This document shows positions 1 through 9,897 of a stretch of DNA of 64,000 nt, one piece after another; position 1 is the stretch's first letter; each line of letters opens with the position of its first letter. The translations under genes were made by a program, and so were the position numbers. Location of the stretch: NCBI GenBank assembly GCA_027559495.1, contig JAMXSV010000017.1:2101650-2165649 (forward strand), given 5' to 3'. The notes beneath the pieces are model-generated. The model worked only from the letters and a program-made list of their open reading frames with translations, had not been told where the DNA came from and searched no databases. This DNA comes from Aurifilum marmelostoma (lineage: Eukaryota; Ascomycota; Sordariomycetes; Diaporthales; Cryphonectriaceae).

Positions 1-708
1 GTCATGAGCTACTACGACCTGGCGAGGGAGGCGAGGGGCCGGATCGCAGAGGCCATGGCCGTGCACGACAACTCGGCCAGCGAGGTCTGGAAGGACCGGC
101 TGTCGGAGCTGGGCATCAAGGTCGCGGGTGCCCTGGTGGAGATGGACGACCTGCCCGGCGCGGCGGCCCAGCTCGCGTCGCTGAGGGACCGGGGCGATGG
201 GAAGTCGGCCATGTCCAAGGCGCTGCTGTGGCTGCAGCTGGGCGACACCGATGCCGCGAGGCGGTGCGTCAGGGAGGGCGATACCGGAGACAAGATTGTC
301 TCGGCACTCTGCGACATGGCGGATGGTGACTACGACGCAGCCTTGACCGCGTGGAGGGAGCTGGCAGGGGGTGATGCATCGCGAGACGAGATGGTTGCCG
401 TCAATCTGGCCGTCTGCCTCCTCTACACGGGCAAGATGGAAGAGGTAAGGACAACCCAGTGTTGACATGGCTATCGCCCCCCCCACGAGGCCACGCACAC
501 ACTAACAACGTCACAGGGGAGAGTAGTACTGGAGGGCTTGGTCGAGAGCGGCTATTCATCACACACCCTCCTCTTTAACCTTTCCACCATCTACGAGCTG
601 TGTACAGACAAATCTCGGAACCTCAAGGCCAAGCTTGCTGATAAGGTGGCCGGGATGGAGGCCACGACAAAGGGCTGGGAGAAGTCCAACGCCGACTTCA
701 AGCTGTGA
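1..708 (+). CDS. TRAPPC12-like TPR protein, C-terminal part (cut by window start)
   Basis: This is the 3' end of a gene whose beginning lies left of the window. The frame is open from base 1 (GTC ATG AGC...), so the ATG at 4 is probably internal. Exon 1 ends at 444 and the intron is 445-516 (GTAAGG donor, ACTAAC branch point at 501-506, TCACAG acceptor). The last exon, 517-708, ends in TGA. The product has alpha-helical TPR-like repeats (LWLQLGDTDAARRCV, NLAVCLLYTGKMEE). It closes with LLFNLSTIYELCTDKSRNLK, which resembles the conserved C-terminus of TRAPPC12/TTC15, a subunit of the TRAPP tethering complex in ER-Golgi and endosomal traffic. The role is inferred from that resemblance. The alternative is another TPR protein of similar layout. 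No regulatory signal is visible because the promoter is outside the window. Confidence 0.75.
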
Positions 709-998
709 TCAGCGGATAAGTGTATGGGCAGCTCGCGCTCGCTAGGCAATAACAATCATGGCTCGTGCATGCGGGGACCTAGAGATCTTGGAGCAATTCC
801 ATTATATATTATGGGCTATATTCCGTATGTTAACCCACGCCAGGCGTATCTTCCGAGGAACCTCTGGAAGAAGTAAAGAGAAATGCAAGTCATCCAATCC
901 ATTGTGAATCCCGAAAACGCCATGCGAACCACTGTTTCCTTCTCTCATATTTCCCCCTTCCCTCTCGTCCACACAAGCCATTCTATTTCTTCTCTTGT

Positions 999-1407
999 CT
1001 AGCAGATGCAGAAGTCGCAGGGCAGCGGGCACGGAATGATGAAGCAGAACCGACCAGGGCACATCTCGCTTCGTTCGCCGCCTCGCAGATCGGTGGTCTC
1101 CTTGGGATGGGGTCGTTCAGGGTCTGTTCGAGGGAGCAAGAGCGCCCAATGTCAGCCAGTCTGTCAAGCAATCATCTTTTTTTCCCCCTCCCCCCAGCTA
1201 AGCTGTTGCTGGTGCGGAGGGGAAAGAACAGGCCGACTCGAGGTCGAGACACAGGGGAGACAAAAAAAAAAAAGGCGAAGTTTACGTACCCATGGGCTCC
1301 ATGACCTTGGGCTGGTTTGCGTGGACGCTCTCTGGAGCGGTGGGAAGCGCCTGGCCGTTGACCATGATGGCGGGGAGGTTGTAGGCCTGAGACTCGGCTG
1401 GCGACAT
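999..1407 (-). CDS. small cysteine-tailed protein, two exons (80 aa)
   Basis: This two-exon gene is too short to stand out as a single open frame. Exon 1 is 1407-1290: it starts MSPAESQAYNLPAIMVNG, ends after ATG G, and the next bases are a strong GTACGT donor. The intron is 1289-1124, with a GCTGAC branch-like site about 30 nt before the CGAACAG acceptor. Exon 2 is 1123-999. The join is in frame and gives 80 aa: a polar N-terminal half with LRGGERSE, then a hydrophobic Cys-rich tail, CPGRFCFIIPCPLPCDFCIC, at the very end. Without splicing the frame stops two codons after the donor. The tail has six cysteines in 20 residues, so it may be palmitoylated and membrane-anchored, or bind metal; both are inference. 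I believe similar tails occur in other small ascomycete proteins, but that is from memory. There is no signal peptide. Function unknown. Confidence 0.7.
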
Positions 1408-1859
1408 CTTGATGGAGTTTTATGGGTCAACACGGTTGGCTGGTGCGGTAGGAGTGAGATTGGCAGTTGCAATGGATTAGTTTGACGACAATAATGTTTG
1501 GAGGATGGGAGAGAAGAGAAGAGAGAGAGAGAGAGAGAGGTAACCCAGGGGCAACAAACAAGCTTTCGATAATGTAAATACTTGTGGTTCGTTTCCTCAG
1601 CGCTCGCTCCCTTCTTGTTCCCCTTGGTCCTTGGCACTTGGCAATGATGGGTGGCCGGGATGGACCCAGGATGACATCATCGCCAGCCTGATTTTTTTAC
1701 CCGTTTGGGTACTGGATACATAGACAAACACTCTATTATTTTCTCACCTTCCAGAGACGTTGCTTGAGCTCGGAGTCAGAAATGCAAGGCTGAAAGAGTC
1801 ACGAGTCGAGGCTGAATCTTGAATTTTGAGTTTTTTCCCCTTATTGGCTGCTGCTTATT
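1408..1859. other. intergenic: promoter of the small Cys-tailed gene and 3' flank of the membrane-protein gene
   Basis: No convincing coding sequence. It holds a GA/CT simple repeat at 1511-1540, upstream of the minus-strand small gene; pyrimidine-rich tracts are common in fungal promoters and 5' UTRs. Confidence 0.6.
1511..1540. repeat. (GA)n / (CT)n microsatellite
   Basis: A nearly perfect GA run that reads as CT on the strand of the small Cys-tailed gene, about 105-130 nt upstream of its ATG. It could be a 5' UTR or promoter pyrimidine tract. Confidence 0.85.
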
Positions 1860-3123
1860 CTAGCCCCTCACTGATGCCGGTGGATGCATCTCAAAATGAG
1901 CAAACTCAAAGTCAATCCTCGGCGGCGATGCCTCAGGTCTTACATGCTCGGCGTGCTCGCTGTTTGCACTCCTCTTCCAGGGCCCAGTCCCAGCGTCGCT
2001 CGGCTGGTGTACATAATGGAAGTTCTGAGGCAGGCCGTCCGAGCCCACACCGAGCCTCTTGAACATGCGGAGCTTGTCCAGCGCCGTCTTGAAGTCGTCC
2101 AGGATCACCGTGTCGGTGCAGCACTTGAAGACGAGCGCCAGCTTCCAGAAGGGGTTGACGCCCACCGGCAGCGTGTCTGAGAACACCTCCGTCACGGACA
2201 GGATGTCGAGGACCACAAAGGAGATGCTGAGGAACATGGCAGCCAGCATGACGGCGAACCGGGGCGAGATGGTGGCCACCTCGCGCAGCGTCATGTCGTA
2301 GTGCTTCTTGAACACCCACAGCAGCTTGGCGCACGATGCCACCCACCATGGGTCGCGGAACAGGGCCTCCAGAGGCCGCGTCCTGGTGAAGAGCACCTCG
2401 TCGATGTTGTTGAAGTAGACAAAGGTCGCGTACATCTCGAGGATCCAGTACGGCTGGACCAGGATCACGGTGCCGATGAAGACAGCACTGGACCGCCGCG
2501 TCAGGAAGGGGCGCAGTTTCATCCAGGCGATGACGCTGTGCAGCTGTGTCGACATGTGCAGCCCCACCGCTGCTGTTGACAGCCACCAGCCGTATGTTGG
2601 GCTCTGCCAGAAGAGATTGAAGGACTGCCAGCCTCCTATGACGAGCTGCGTGCACAAGATCTTGAGTCAATTAGTTCAGCCTTGATGGAGGTGGCGGAGA
2701 AGGAGGAGAGTGAGAAAGGGCAGTGCTGCGTACTTCGAGGAGGATAAGCTTGTGCAACAGTACGCCTTTCTTCATGTTGGCGACGGTTATGCCTGCCATG
2801 ATGACAAGTCCACCGATCACTGGAGAGATTTTGTCAGCCATACTCTGTCCTCCTGCTGGCCACGGTCACGTTCATGTCCGTGAACGATGATGAGTTCTGG
2901 CATACTGATCATCACGAGTCAATGGTCAGCTTGAGATTTTGCAAAACGCGCGCGGTGAGTTTAAGTCATTCTTGATATGGACCGCTTGTGGCCTCGAACA
3001 GACAAAGACTTGCCTGAATCCTTCGGCCCAGCCTTCTAACACGATAGCCTCACGGCCTGACGGGGGCTTACTGCCGGGAGTCATCCTCGGCAGCAACAAC
3101 CCATCACCATATATCGGACTCAT
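1860..3123 (-). CDS. fungal multi-pass membrane protein of unknown function
   Basis: The exons 2660-1860 (266 codons plus TGA) and up to 2734 join at a GTACGC donor and CTCAAG acceptor in phase 0, giving ...KKGVLLHKLILLE/ILCTQLVIGGWQSF. The body has about seven hydrophobic segments and motifs such as YGWWLSTAAVGLHMS, RPFLTRRSSAVFIGTVILVQPYW, FRDPWW, SPRFAVMLAAMFLS and DDFKTALDKL. These match a widespread family of uncharacterised ascomycete integral membrane proteins that I know by pattern only. The N-terminus is uncertain. An upstream exon from 3123 encodes MSPIYGDGLLLPRMTPGS and ends LEGWAEGF. A GC-AG intron at 3013-2843 (AG|GCAAGT) joins it in frame to ...MADKISPVIGG, for 339 aa. The simpler alternative starts at ATG 2841 (302 aa). 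The C-tail is polar and probably cytosolic. The role is unknown. Confidence 0.75.
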
Positions 3124-4852
3124 AACGATCGTTGCTGGGGTGGAATTAACTTTGCGGTGTGTATCGTTTGTGGGACGCGACGCTGTGGAGTGTCCATGGG
3201 GAAAGCTCAGGGGACGGAAAGCGAAGTAAGAAAAAGAGACATAACGTGAGCCTCGAGTGGCAATGCTGCAGCCTTTTTATATAATGCCGGTGTATGAGCC
3301 TCACTGACGTAGCAGCACTGTAGTAGGAGTGCGAAGGAATGGGAGATTTTTTTTTCTTTCTTCTTCCCAAAGGTTGTACACACCATAATTAGGGCTTGAG
3401 CTGAGAGATCTTCAGCGCTGTGGGGGGTGGCCGCCATCGCATTCTAAACCAACCAAGAACCAGCAGACGGTGTTTGTGCAGGCTTACTCTCTCACATTGC
3501 GGACAGCGCCCAAGACCACTCTTCCCCGCCTTCGACTCATCCTTTTCCGTGGAGCCTCCACCGCCAGTCTCCCGTCAGCCAGAGGGGGTGCACACACTGC
3601 TGACGCAGAAACAGATATGCCTGGTGCTGAAAAACAGCAGAGTCCCATCCGGCTTGCCGTGAGGCTTTGCCCAAAGCTGACGGGTACCCTGTATTCGGTC
3701 ATCCCTCGTCCCCCACATCTTGTGCGCGAAGATGGGTGGGTTGGGTTACACGGCGCCGGTGTGTTGGGTTTTAGGCAAGTGATCAGCGCCATGGAATAAG
3801 TTTGCGGTGGGCAAATTAGGAGAGGGCATTGGATCGGTGTGTGATCAGAATATGGTTGAGATATATGACAAGCTTGACGATGATACTTGGTGGCTCTATA
3901 AAACAATTATTCATGTGGCAGGAGGCTTATACTTGTACTATAGTGGCCAAAGAAATGATATAATTATGGCTGCCTTCTAGATGGGAACACGAAACCTTTG
4001 GCGAGAATTTAAGGGCAGAGTAAGGCTGAGAGGTATGGGTTATATTAGTCCGTGTAACTTTGATATGATCATTCTCGGTGTGTACGTCAAGAAATTGACG
4101 CCGTCATGAATGCTCAGAGATGAGAGTGTAACATGTTGATGGGGTCGAAGACCGTGAGCTTGCATAAGTGCCGCTGATTCCAAATACTAACCAGATCCGA
4201 CCTTGGCAGAGGATACTTGAGGTCCTTGTCAGGATAGACTGGTGGCAATCCATAATGCATCAAAGTTTCAAGCCCATGGCTAGGTCTAGCCCCCTACTTC
4301 AAGTATCGATCACTTGATCTGTGGCTGTTTCGACCTCGGCGTATGTTCGGTAGGATTCCTACAAGTAGTATGATACAAAAGCCACATATGTTTGTCCCAG
4401 CTCTGATATTGCCAGAGGGAGTTCACCGGTGTATTAGTGTGCCCGATGCCTGGGATCTCTATCTAAAGTTAGATACTGTAGAACAAAGAATCTGATCACG
4501 ATGGACTCGCTCCCTTTTCAGAGTTTTTGTTCTCCGGGGCGGCGAACCAGTTATGCCCGATAGAAACAAGTTGATGGATGCACTTCCCCGCAAACGAGAT
4601 CTGGGGAAATAGTCTCTAGAGTGGGAAAGAAATGGACCCTAGAGGAAAAATGAATGTCCCGCCCGGTTAATGTAGAGACTGACTGACTCTTTCGAGGACG
4701 ACTCGCGGGATATTAATGGAGCCTCACCGAGAATAGATAAAACGTCTGCCAAGACCCATCGTTCACCTCAGCATTCATACCCGAGGAATTTCATAGTCAC
4801 CGCCCTCGCACACGGCTTCATCACACTTAACAAGCATTCCCAGAAACCGACA
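3124..4852. other. intergenic, 1.7 kb between divergent genes
   Basis: This separates the start of the minus-strand membrane-protein gene from the start of the plus-strand monooxygenase, so it holds both promoters. A TATA-like AGATAAAAC lies near 4735, about 120 nt before the monooxygenase ATG. I see no supported gene; the longest frame (3484-3906, minus) has no family-like motif. Confidence 0.6.
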
Positions 4853-6217
4853 ATGACCGAACAGCACCCCTTCAAGAAGGTCCTCATCGTAGGCGCCGGG
4901 CCAGCAGGCCTCCTGTTGGCCCTCCTCCTCTCCAAGCACGGGATCCCCGTCACCATCGTGGAGATGTCCGACCACCTAGACCAGCAGCCCCGAGCCGCAC
5001 ACTACGGTCCGCCGGCGACGCCTGATCTCCAGCGAGCAGGCATCCTGGACGAGCTGCGCACCAAGGGCCTGAGCCTGAACACCATGTGCTGGCGCCGCTT
5101 CGAGGACCATAGCTACGTCGCCGGCTTCGACGCGCAAGTCATTGCGGATGTGGACGGCAATGACTGGCGGACCGTGAGCTACCCGCTCCAGGACCTTGAC
5201 CAGCTCATGCTGGATCTCTTTCTCAAAGAGTACAGTGGGGATATCAGGTGGAAGCACAAGGTTGTTGGTGTGGGCCAGGATGCCGACAAGGCCTGGGTTG
5301 ACGTTGAGACGCCAGACGGCCAGGCACGACTGGAGTCGGATTATGTGGTGGGCTGCGACGGTGCGGGCAGTGCTGTTAGAAAGGCCTTGTTTGGAGACGA
5401 GTATCCTGGCTTCACCTGGGATGCTCAAATCATCGCCACAAACGTGAGTTCTAGAGGTCGATGTTGAGAGAGTTGCAAGATCTCAGCGCTGAAATGCAGT
5501 ATGCAGACCTATTACGACTTTGACAAGTTTGGGTTCCACGACGCCAACTTCATCATACACCCAGAACACTTTTTTGTAAGGCTTCTCATGTCTGAGCGCA
5601 CATACAGATTGGGTCCTAATCATGCAACGACGCGATGATGATAGATGGCGGCCAGACTTACTGCAGATGGACTGTATCGCATCACATACGGTGAAACACC
5701 AGGACTGTCAGTCGAAGAGTACAAGAAGAGACAACCCTGGAAATTCGAGACCATACTCCCCGGTCACCCAAAGCCCGACCAGTATAAGATGATCAACTGG
5801 GCACCGTACAAGATGCATCAGCGCTGTGCGCCCAAGTTTCGAGTCGGCCGGGTCCTGCTTGCCGCCGACGCAGCTCACCTCTGCAACCCGTGGGGTGGTC
5901 TAGGCATCACTGGCGGCTTCGTCGACTGCGGTGGTCTTTATGACTGCCTTGCAGGCATCTGGGACGGCAAGGCCGATGAGTCCATCCTCGAACTGTACAG
6001 CGAGAAGAGGATCGAGAAGTATCAGACCATCATCAACCCGATCTCACAGGAGAATTTTCGTCGCGTCTCGGACAAGGACCCGAGCACAAGATACGAACGG
6101 GATGAGTTTATGCATCTCTTGACCAAGGGAGAAACCGACAAGGCTTTTCTAAAAGACTTGCTCATGGGTGGCTTTGACGTGAGGTATGATTTTACTCAGC
6201 ATTACAAGAGCATATAA
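4853..6217 (+). CDS. FAD-dependent aromatic-type monooxygenase
   Basis: Three exons: 4853-5443, 5507-5575 and 5645-6217. Introns are 5444-5506 (GTGAGT...ATGCAG) and 5576-5644 (GTAAGG...GATAG), both in phase 0, giving 410 aa. Residues 11-19 form the Rossmann ADP-binding loop (LIVGAGPAG), with the acidic end of beta-2 at VTIVEM. A second flavin motif, VVGCDGAGSAVRKALFG, lies near residue 180, and the third, LLAADAAHLCNPWGG, is in exon 3. This order is that of class A flavoprotein monooxygenases (FAD_binding_3, PHBH/phenol-hydroxylase fold), which hydroxylate aromatic or polyketide-like substrates with NAD(P)H and O2. There is no signal peptide, so it is probably cytosolic. The substrate cannot be told. 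No other biosynthetic gene lies beside it, so a catabolic or detoxifying role is as likely as a secondary-metabolite one. Confidence 0.9.
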
Positions 6218-6748
6218 CCGCAGATGTTACATGCGACAAGTAACGGAAACATTTGAGCTTCCTTGCATATCATAGAAAATTAAACCGGTGGCAGAAGAGT
6301 GTTACCAACAATATGTACCTTGGGTCTCAGCATAAGGTTTCGGTTGCATCTATTCAGATTTGTGTCTTGGGTATGTAGACCAATGAAGTGTCCATGCTGG
6401 AGAAATGCTCGTACTACTGTGCTTATTGCATTTGTGCACCAGACAAGCATCATCCGCGATCGAGTATTGTCCCCAAGTATCACGGCACACCAGTATCCAC
6501 AACGTCCTCACCAGAGGAAAATCGACTTTCTCTCGGACAGTCATGTGCCATGCCGTTCCCAGATTTCCTTTCCTTACCGCCTTATTGTTCTATGTTCATT
6601 AAGACACTTGTTTCCCTGTAGAAGCGCGTATTAGCCATCCATCATGCCCTGTTCAAACACTCAAAGCCATCTTCAGAATCGAAGGTTGCAGATTCCAGGC
6701 CCATTGTGAACTTACATTGCGGTGTTCTTTCGGTCCCATGATGACCTT
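6218..6748. other. intergenic between convergent genes
   Basis: 3' flanks of the monooxygenase (+) and the RRM gene (-). I see no gene or structured element here. Confidence 0.6.
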
Positions 6749-7948
6749 TCACAGTATCGAAAAAGGATTTGGGACTCTGTGGTATTCGAGGGCATTCCAA
6801 GCGCCCGCCTCCAGTGGATCCGCAGTGAAGAAACAATGGATATGGGGAAACTCGCGGTCCAATGCCATCTTCGCCGCCTGAGCTTGGCACCTGTAGCTGC
6901 CAAACCGGTACTCGAGAACACTGTCACTTCCGTGAGCGCCTCCTCCCTCGACCCGAGTGATGATCTCGTCGACCTGGAAGTCGAGCTTGGACCTGAAGAA
7001 CTCAGTCAGGGTGCGCGGGTTGACGAACGCGGGCGGGCCCCCGATGAGCAGCACACGGCTGGCGTCCGAGTTGGCGAGCGCGGTGTTTTCGGCGGTCTTG
7101 ACGCGGTTCCACATGACGTGCGCCTGCTGGCCGTCGACCAAGAAGCCGCGCTGCTGACACAGGAGCATGAACCGGTGTGCGGCGTTGCGTTTGAAGAAGA
7201 CGACCTTGGCGGCGCAGCCGTGGTGGCCCAGGGCGTGCTCGGGGTTGTTGATGTGGATGGCAAAGATGCGGCCGAGGGGGCCCATGCCGTGCAGGGCGAT
7301 GATGAGGCGGTGGACCGTCAGGGTGGCTGGGAGGTTGACGATGAAGACGGAACAGTTGAGGGAGTGGGGGATGTTGGCGCTCCGGTTGGCAGCGAGGAAG
7401 GGATCACCACGGTAGCTTGGGCTGTGGCCTAAAGCGATCATGGTCACGCCATCTACGCCGTTGCGAGAGATGGTATTGACTGTGTCAAGGTGTGTCTTGT
7501 CCAGACTCTCGTTGCCCGAAGCCATGGGCTGGCACGTGATGGGCTGGTTCCATGGGTCCTGGCGTAGAATCGACAAAGGACGATGAGTAGAGGCACTTAA
7601 AGGCAGATCCCAGATGTGTCCGTTATGTCCATGAGCATGAGGAGCCTTTGCAGCTGACTGACCATGGACTTCAGTGGAGTCTTGGGCTTGGACTTGGTGC
7701 AGATTAACTAATCCTCCTCGTTGGATGGCGGCAGTTCCTTGTTGACTCGGCAATGGCTGCTGACACAAGACAGACTGGATAACATGGCCCTTGCGTATGG
7801 CAGTAACCGTGTCAGGGCAGCACGAGGGAGGGCAGTTCACATAGCTACCAACAGCCGGTTCGAGCTGGCACATGGCACCGTCGTCGATGTTGGTATTGTT
7901 GACTGATCGAACCGCCGGGAGAGAAATGGAATGGTGATAAGCCATCAT
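6749..7948 (-). CDS. fungal RRM-type RNA-binding protein
   Basis: A single exon of 399 aa ending in NPFSIL. The first half (about residues 1-200) is low in structure and rich in Ser, Gln and His. From about residue 210 it reads SANIPHSLNCSVFIVNLPAT, the start of an RNA-recognition-motif beta-1/RNP2-like strand. This is followed by GRIFAIHINNPEHALGHHGC, AAKVVFFKRNAAHRFML (RNP1 region), then VLLIGGPPAFVNPRTLTEFF and the C-terminal VLEYRFGSYRCQAQAAKMAL. This layout matches a common ascomycete family annotated only as RRM domain protein. The aromatic RNP residues are partly replaced, so RNA binding may be atypical or absent. The start is taken as the first ATG of a tandem pair (MMAYHH). Upstream is a long gene-free stretch. 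Cellular role unknown. Confidence 0.8.
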   Translation of the reverse strand: MMAYHHSISLPAVRSVNNTNIDDGAMCQLEPAVGSYVNCPPSCCPDTVTAIRKGHVIQSVLCQQPLPSQQGTAAIQRGGLVNLHQVQAQDSTEVHGQSAAKAPHAHGHNGHIWDLPLSASTHRPLSILRQDPWNQPITCQPMASGNESLDKTHLDTVNTISRNGVDGVTMIALGHSPSYRGDPFLAANRSANIPHSLNCSVFIVNLPATLTVHRLIIALHGMGPLGRIFAIHINNPEHALGHHGCAAKVVFFKRNAAHRFMLLCQQRGFLVDGQQAHVMWNRVKTAENTALANSDASRVLLIGGPPAFVNPRTLTEFFRSKLDFQVDEIITRVEGGGAHGSDSVLEYRFGSYRCQAQAAKMALDREFPHIHCFFTADPLEAGAWNALEYHRVPNPFSIL

Positions 7949-9897
7949 GAGGATTGTTGAAGGGGTTAGGGCGCCAGCGTTGAAGTATTAGAAGACCAGA
8001 AGGTAAAGACTTGGGAAGGCTCGCCACACTTCTCGGTCGATCTTGATGTTGTTGGGACTCAAATGTAAAGGTAAGTTGCAGCAATACAAATCTTGATCAT
8101 GAAGGAGAGGGAGGTAAATACACTTCACAATGCCTGCAGTGCCAGACCAGCTAGGCAATAGCATCACTCCCATTCACAAGTGGTCATGGTCAAGTGGAGG
8201 CACTGACGCTTGCATCCAGATATCCTTGCTCTCCTTGATTTTTCCCAGTGTACTACTAACCCGCAGAGCTATCTCAACCCTTCTAACAGTCTGATCTTGA
8301 TCTGAAGTGTAGATTGAAGGTAAGAGTCTCAGATCAATCGATAAACAGAGCATACTATACAGGTATCACCTTCAAACACACATTTCGGATCCGTCAATAC
8401 AGATTATAGTGGGACAGCAGCAGCATCCATGTTTTGTCTTCACCATATCCCAATTACACCTTCAAAAAAGCAACACAAGACTTAAACAGGTAAGGACATG
8501 AAGGTGCTGACTTTGATCTGTGAACCCGAAGCCATGACTTGATCAAGCGCTTGTGGAGTCATCAAAGGCAGTTCAGAGGATATTGGCTCCAAATTGGTCC
8601 CCCAAATCATTTCAGAGATGGTAGCCATTATCATGGTAGTGTCTGGAAAAGAAGAGCTAATCCAGCTCAAAGGTAGACATCTTGCTTTATTTCATATTCC
8701 ACACATTTTGATGCATGTGTGAATGCAGACGCAGACCTAAAGGTAGAAAGAGCCAGTCTCGTGAGACAGAAAATCATTTGAACATGATAAATACATGATT
8801 TATGGTCACGAAATGGATTGAGTAATTAATCAAGAATCATCCCAATGGTTGTCAAGGAGAACAAAGATGTCCCGCTTTCTGAACATGGACTTCACATTGA
8901 ACAATTGTATGCATAGTATGAGCGCTGAGAATCTGAAGGGGAAAGGCCCACGTAATCTTCAAGGCTGTCATTGATCACCTCTTGGTAATGCATAAATGTG
9001 AGCTGGGATGGGATGTACAAATCAAATTCCTAGTTTACCAGTTGAGTGACCAAGTATTTTGCCAGCACCTGTACTTGTTCTCTTCCCTTGTCCTGCCCAG
9101 GTGGTTTAGTCTATCCACATCAAGCTGGGAGGTGTGATAACCAGTCTCAATCTTCCATTGTGTAGGTTCATGAAGTACTGGTCATCAGATACGATTCGTA
9201 CTGACTAGCACTCAAAGCTACCGTGATCTCACCTCTGTTCTGCGTCGACAGGTGAGATCTGCTTCAAGACGTAATAAAAATTGCATCAAACAATTCTTTT
9301 GATGAAAATTGGAACAAATCTCGACAGGCAGCTTCTTAATTATGGTATTGAAGCCTTATGGTATAAAGATATGATCACAGTAGCCGGCCTTGTTGCACAC
9401 ATCGAGGTTGTGTACCTGAAACAAAGACAGCTCAAGTAGTTAATCAAAGCAAATAGAACTGAAAATATCTCATCACCTTCCTGAAAGACCAAGACATTGT
9501 GATAGGTCCTTGTCCATGTCCACTGACAGCTTTGATGGATTCTTTGTCTCTGTGCCACGGCTATACCAGAATTAGCACAACAGCCATCACTGTACTAGTA
9601 TTTCAAGATAATCACGGAGAACGACATACAAAGAAGTCACTTGGATCCATGAGAAAAGTGGAAAGGATTTATCGAATATTACTTTAAGACACGCCCCGGC
9701 AAGTTGTTGGGAACTCATGATGATGTCTCAAGAACCCTCTCCCGAAGCAGACGTTTACAGAAAGTTATACTAGACAGCAGGACTGTAAAACACTCTGAAA
9801 AGAAAGAGAATGAAAAACGGCGGTGACCACCTCAAACCAATCTAAACAAGCATTCATCATTGTAATCACACTCAACTCTAGAAACAGTGGATTCACG
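7949..9897. other. intergenic, about 1.9 kb, no gene seen
   Basis: This is the shared upstream region of the divergent RRM gene (-) and the 541-aa gene (+). It is somewhat AT-rich, with many short frames and none with recognisable protein-like motifs. Long 5' leaders or a non-coding transcript are possible but not shown. Confidence 0.55.

Noticed and set aside
3484..3906. Open frame of 140 codons on the minus strand
   Set aside because: No domain-like pattern, Pro/Arg-rich shadow composition, overlaps another open frame on the plus strand.
6722..7432. Plus-strand frame of 236 codons over the RRM gene
   Set aside because: Antisense shadow with Val/Asp/Gly-rich composition; the minus frame carries the RRM motifs.
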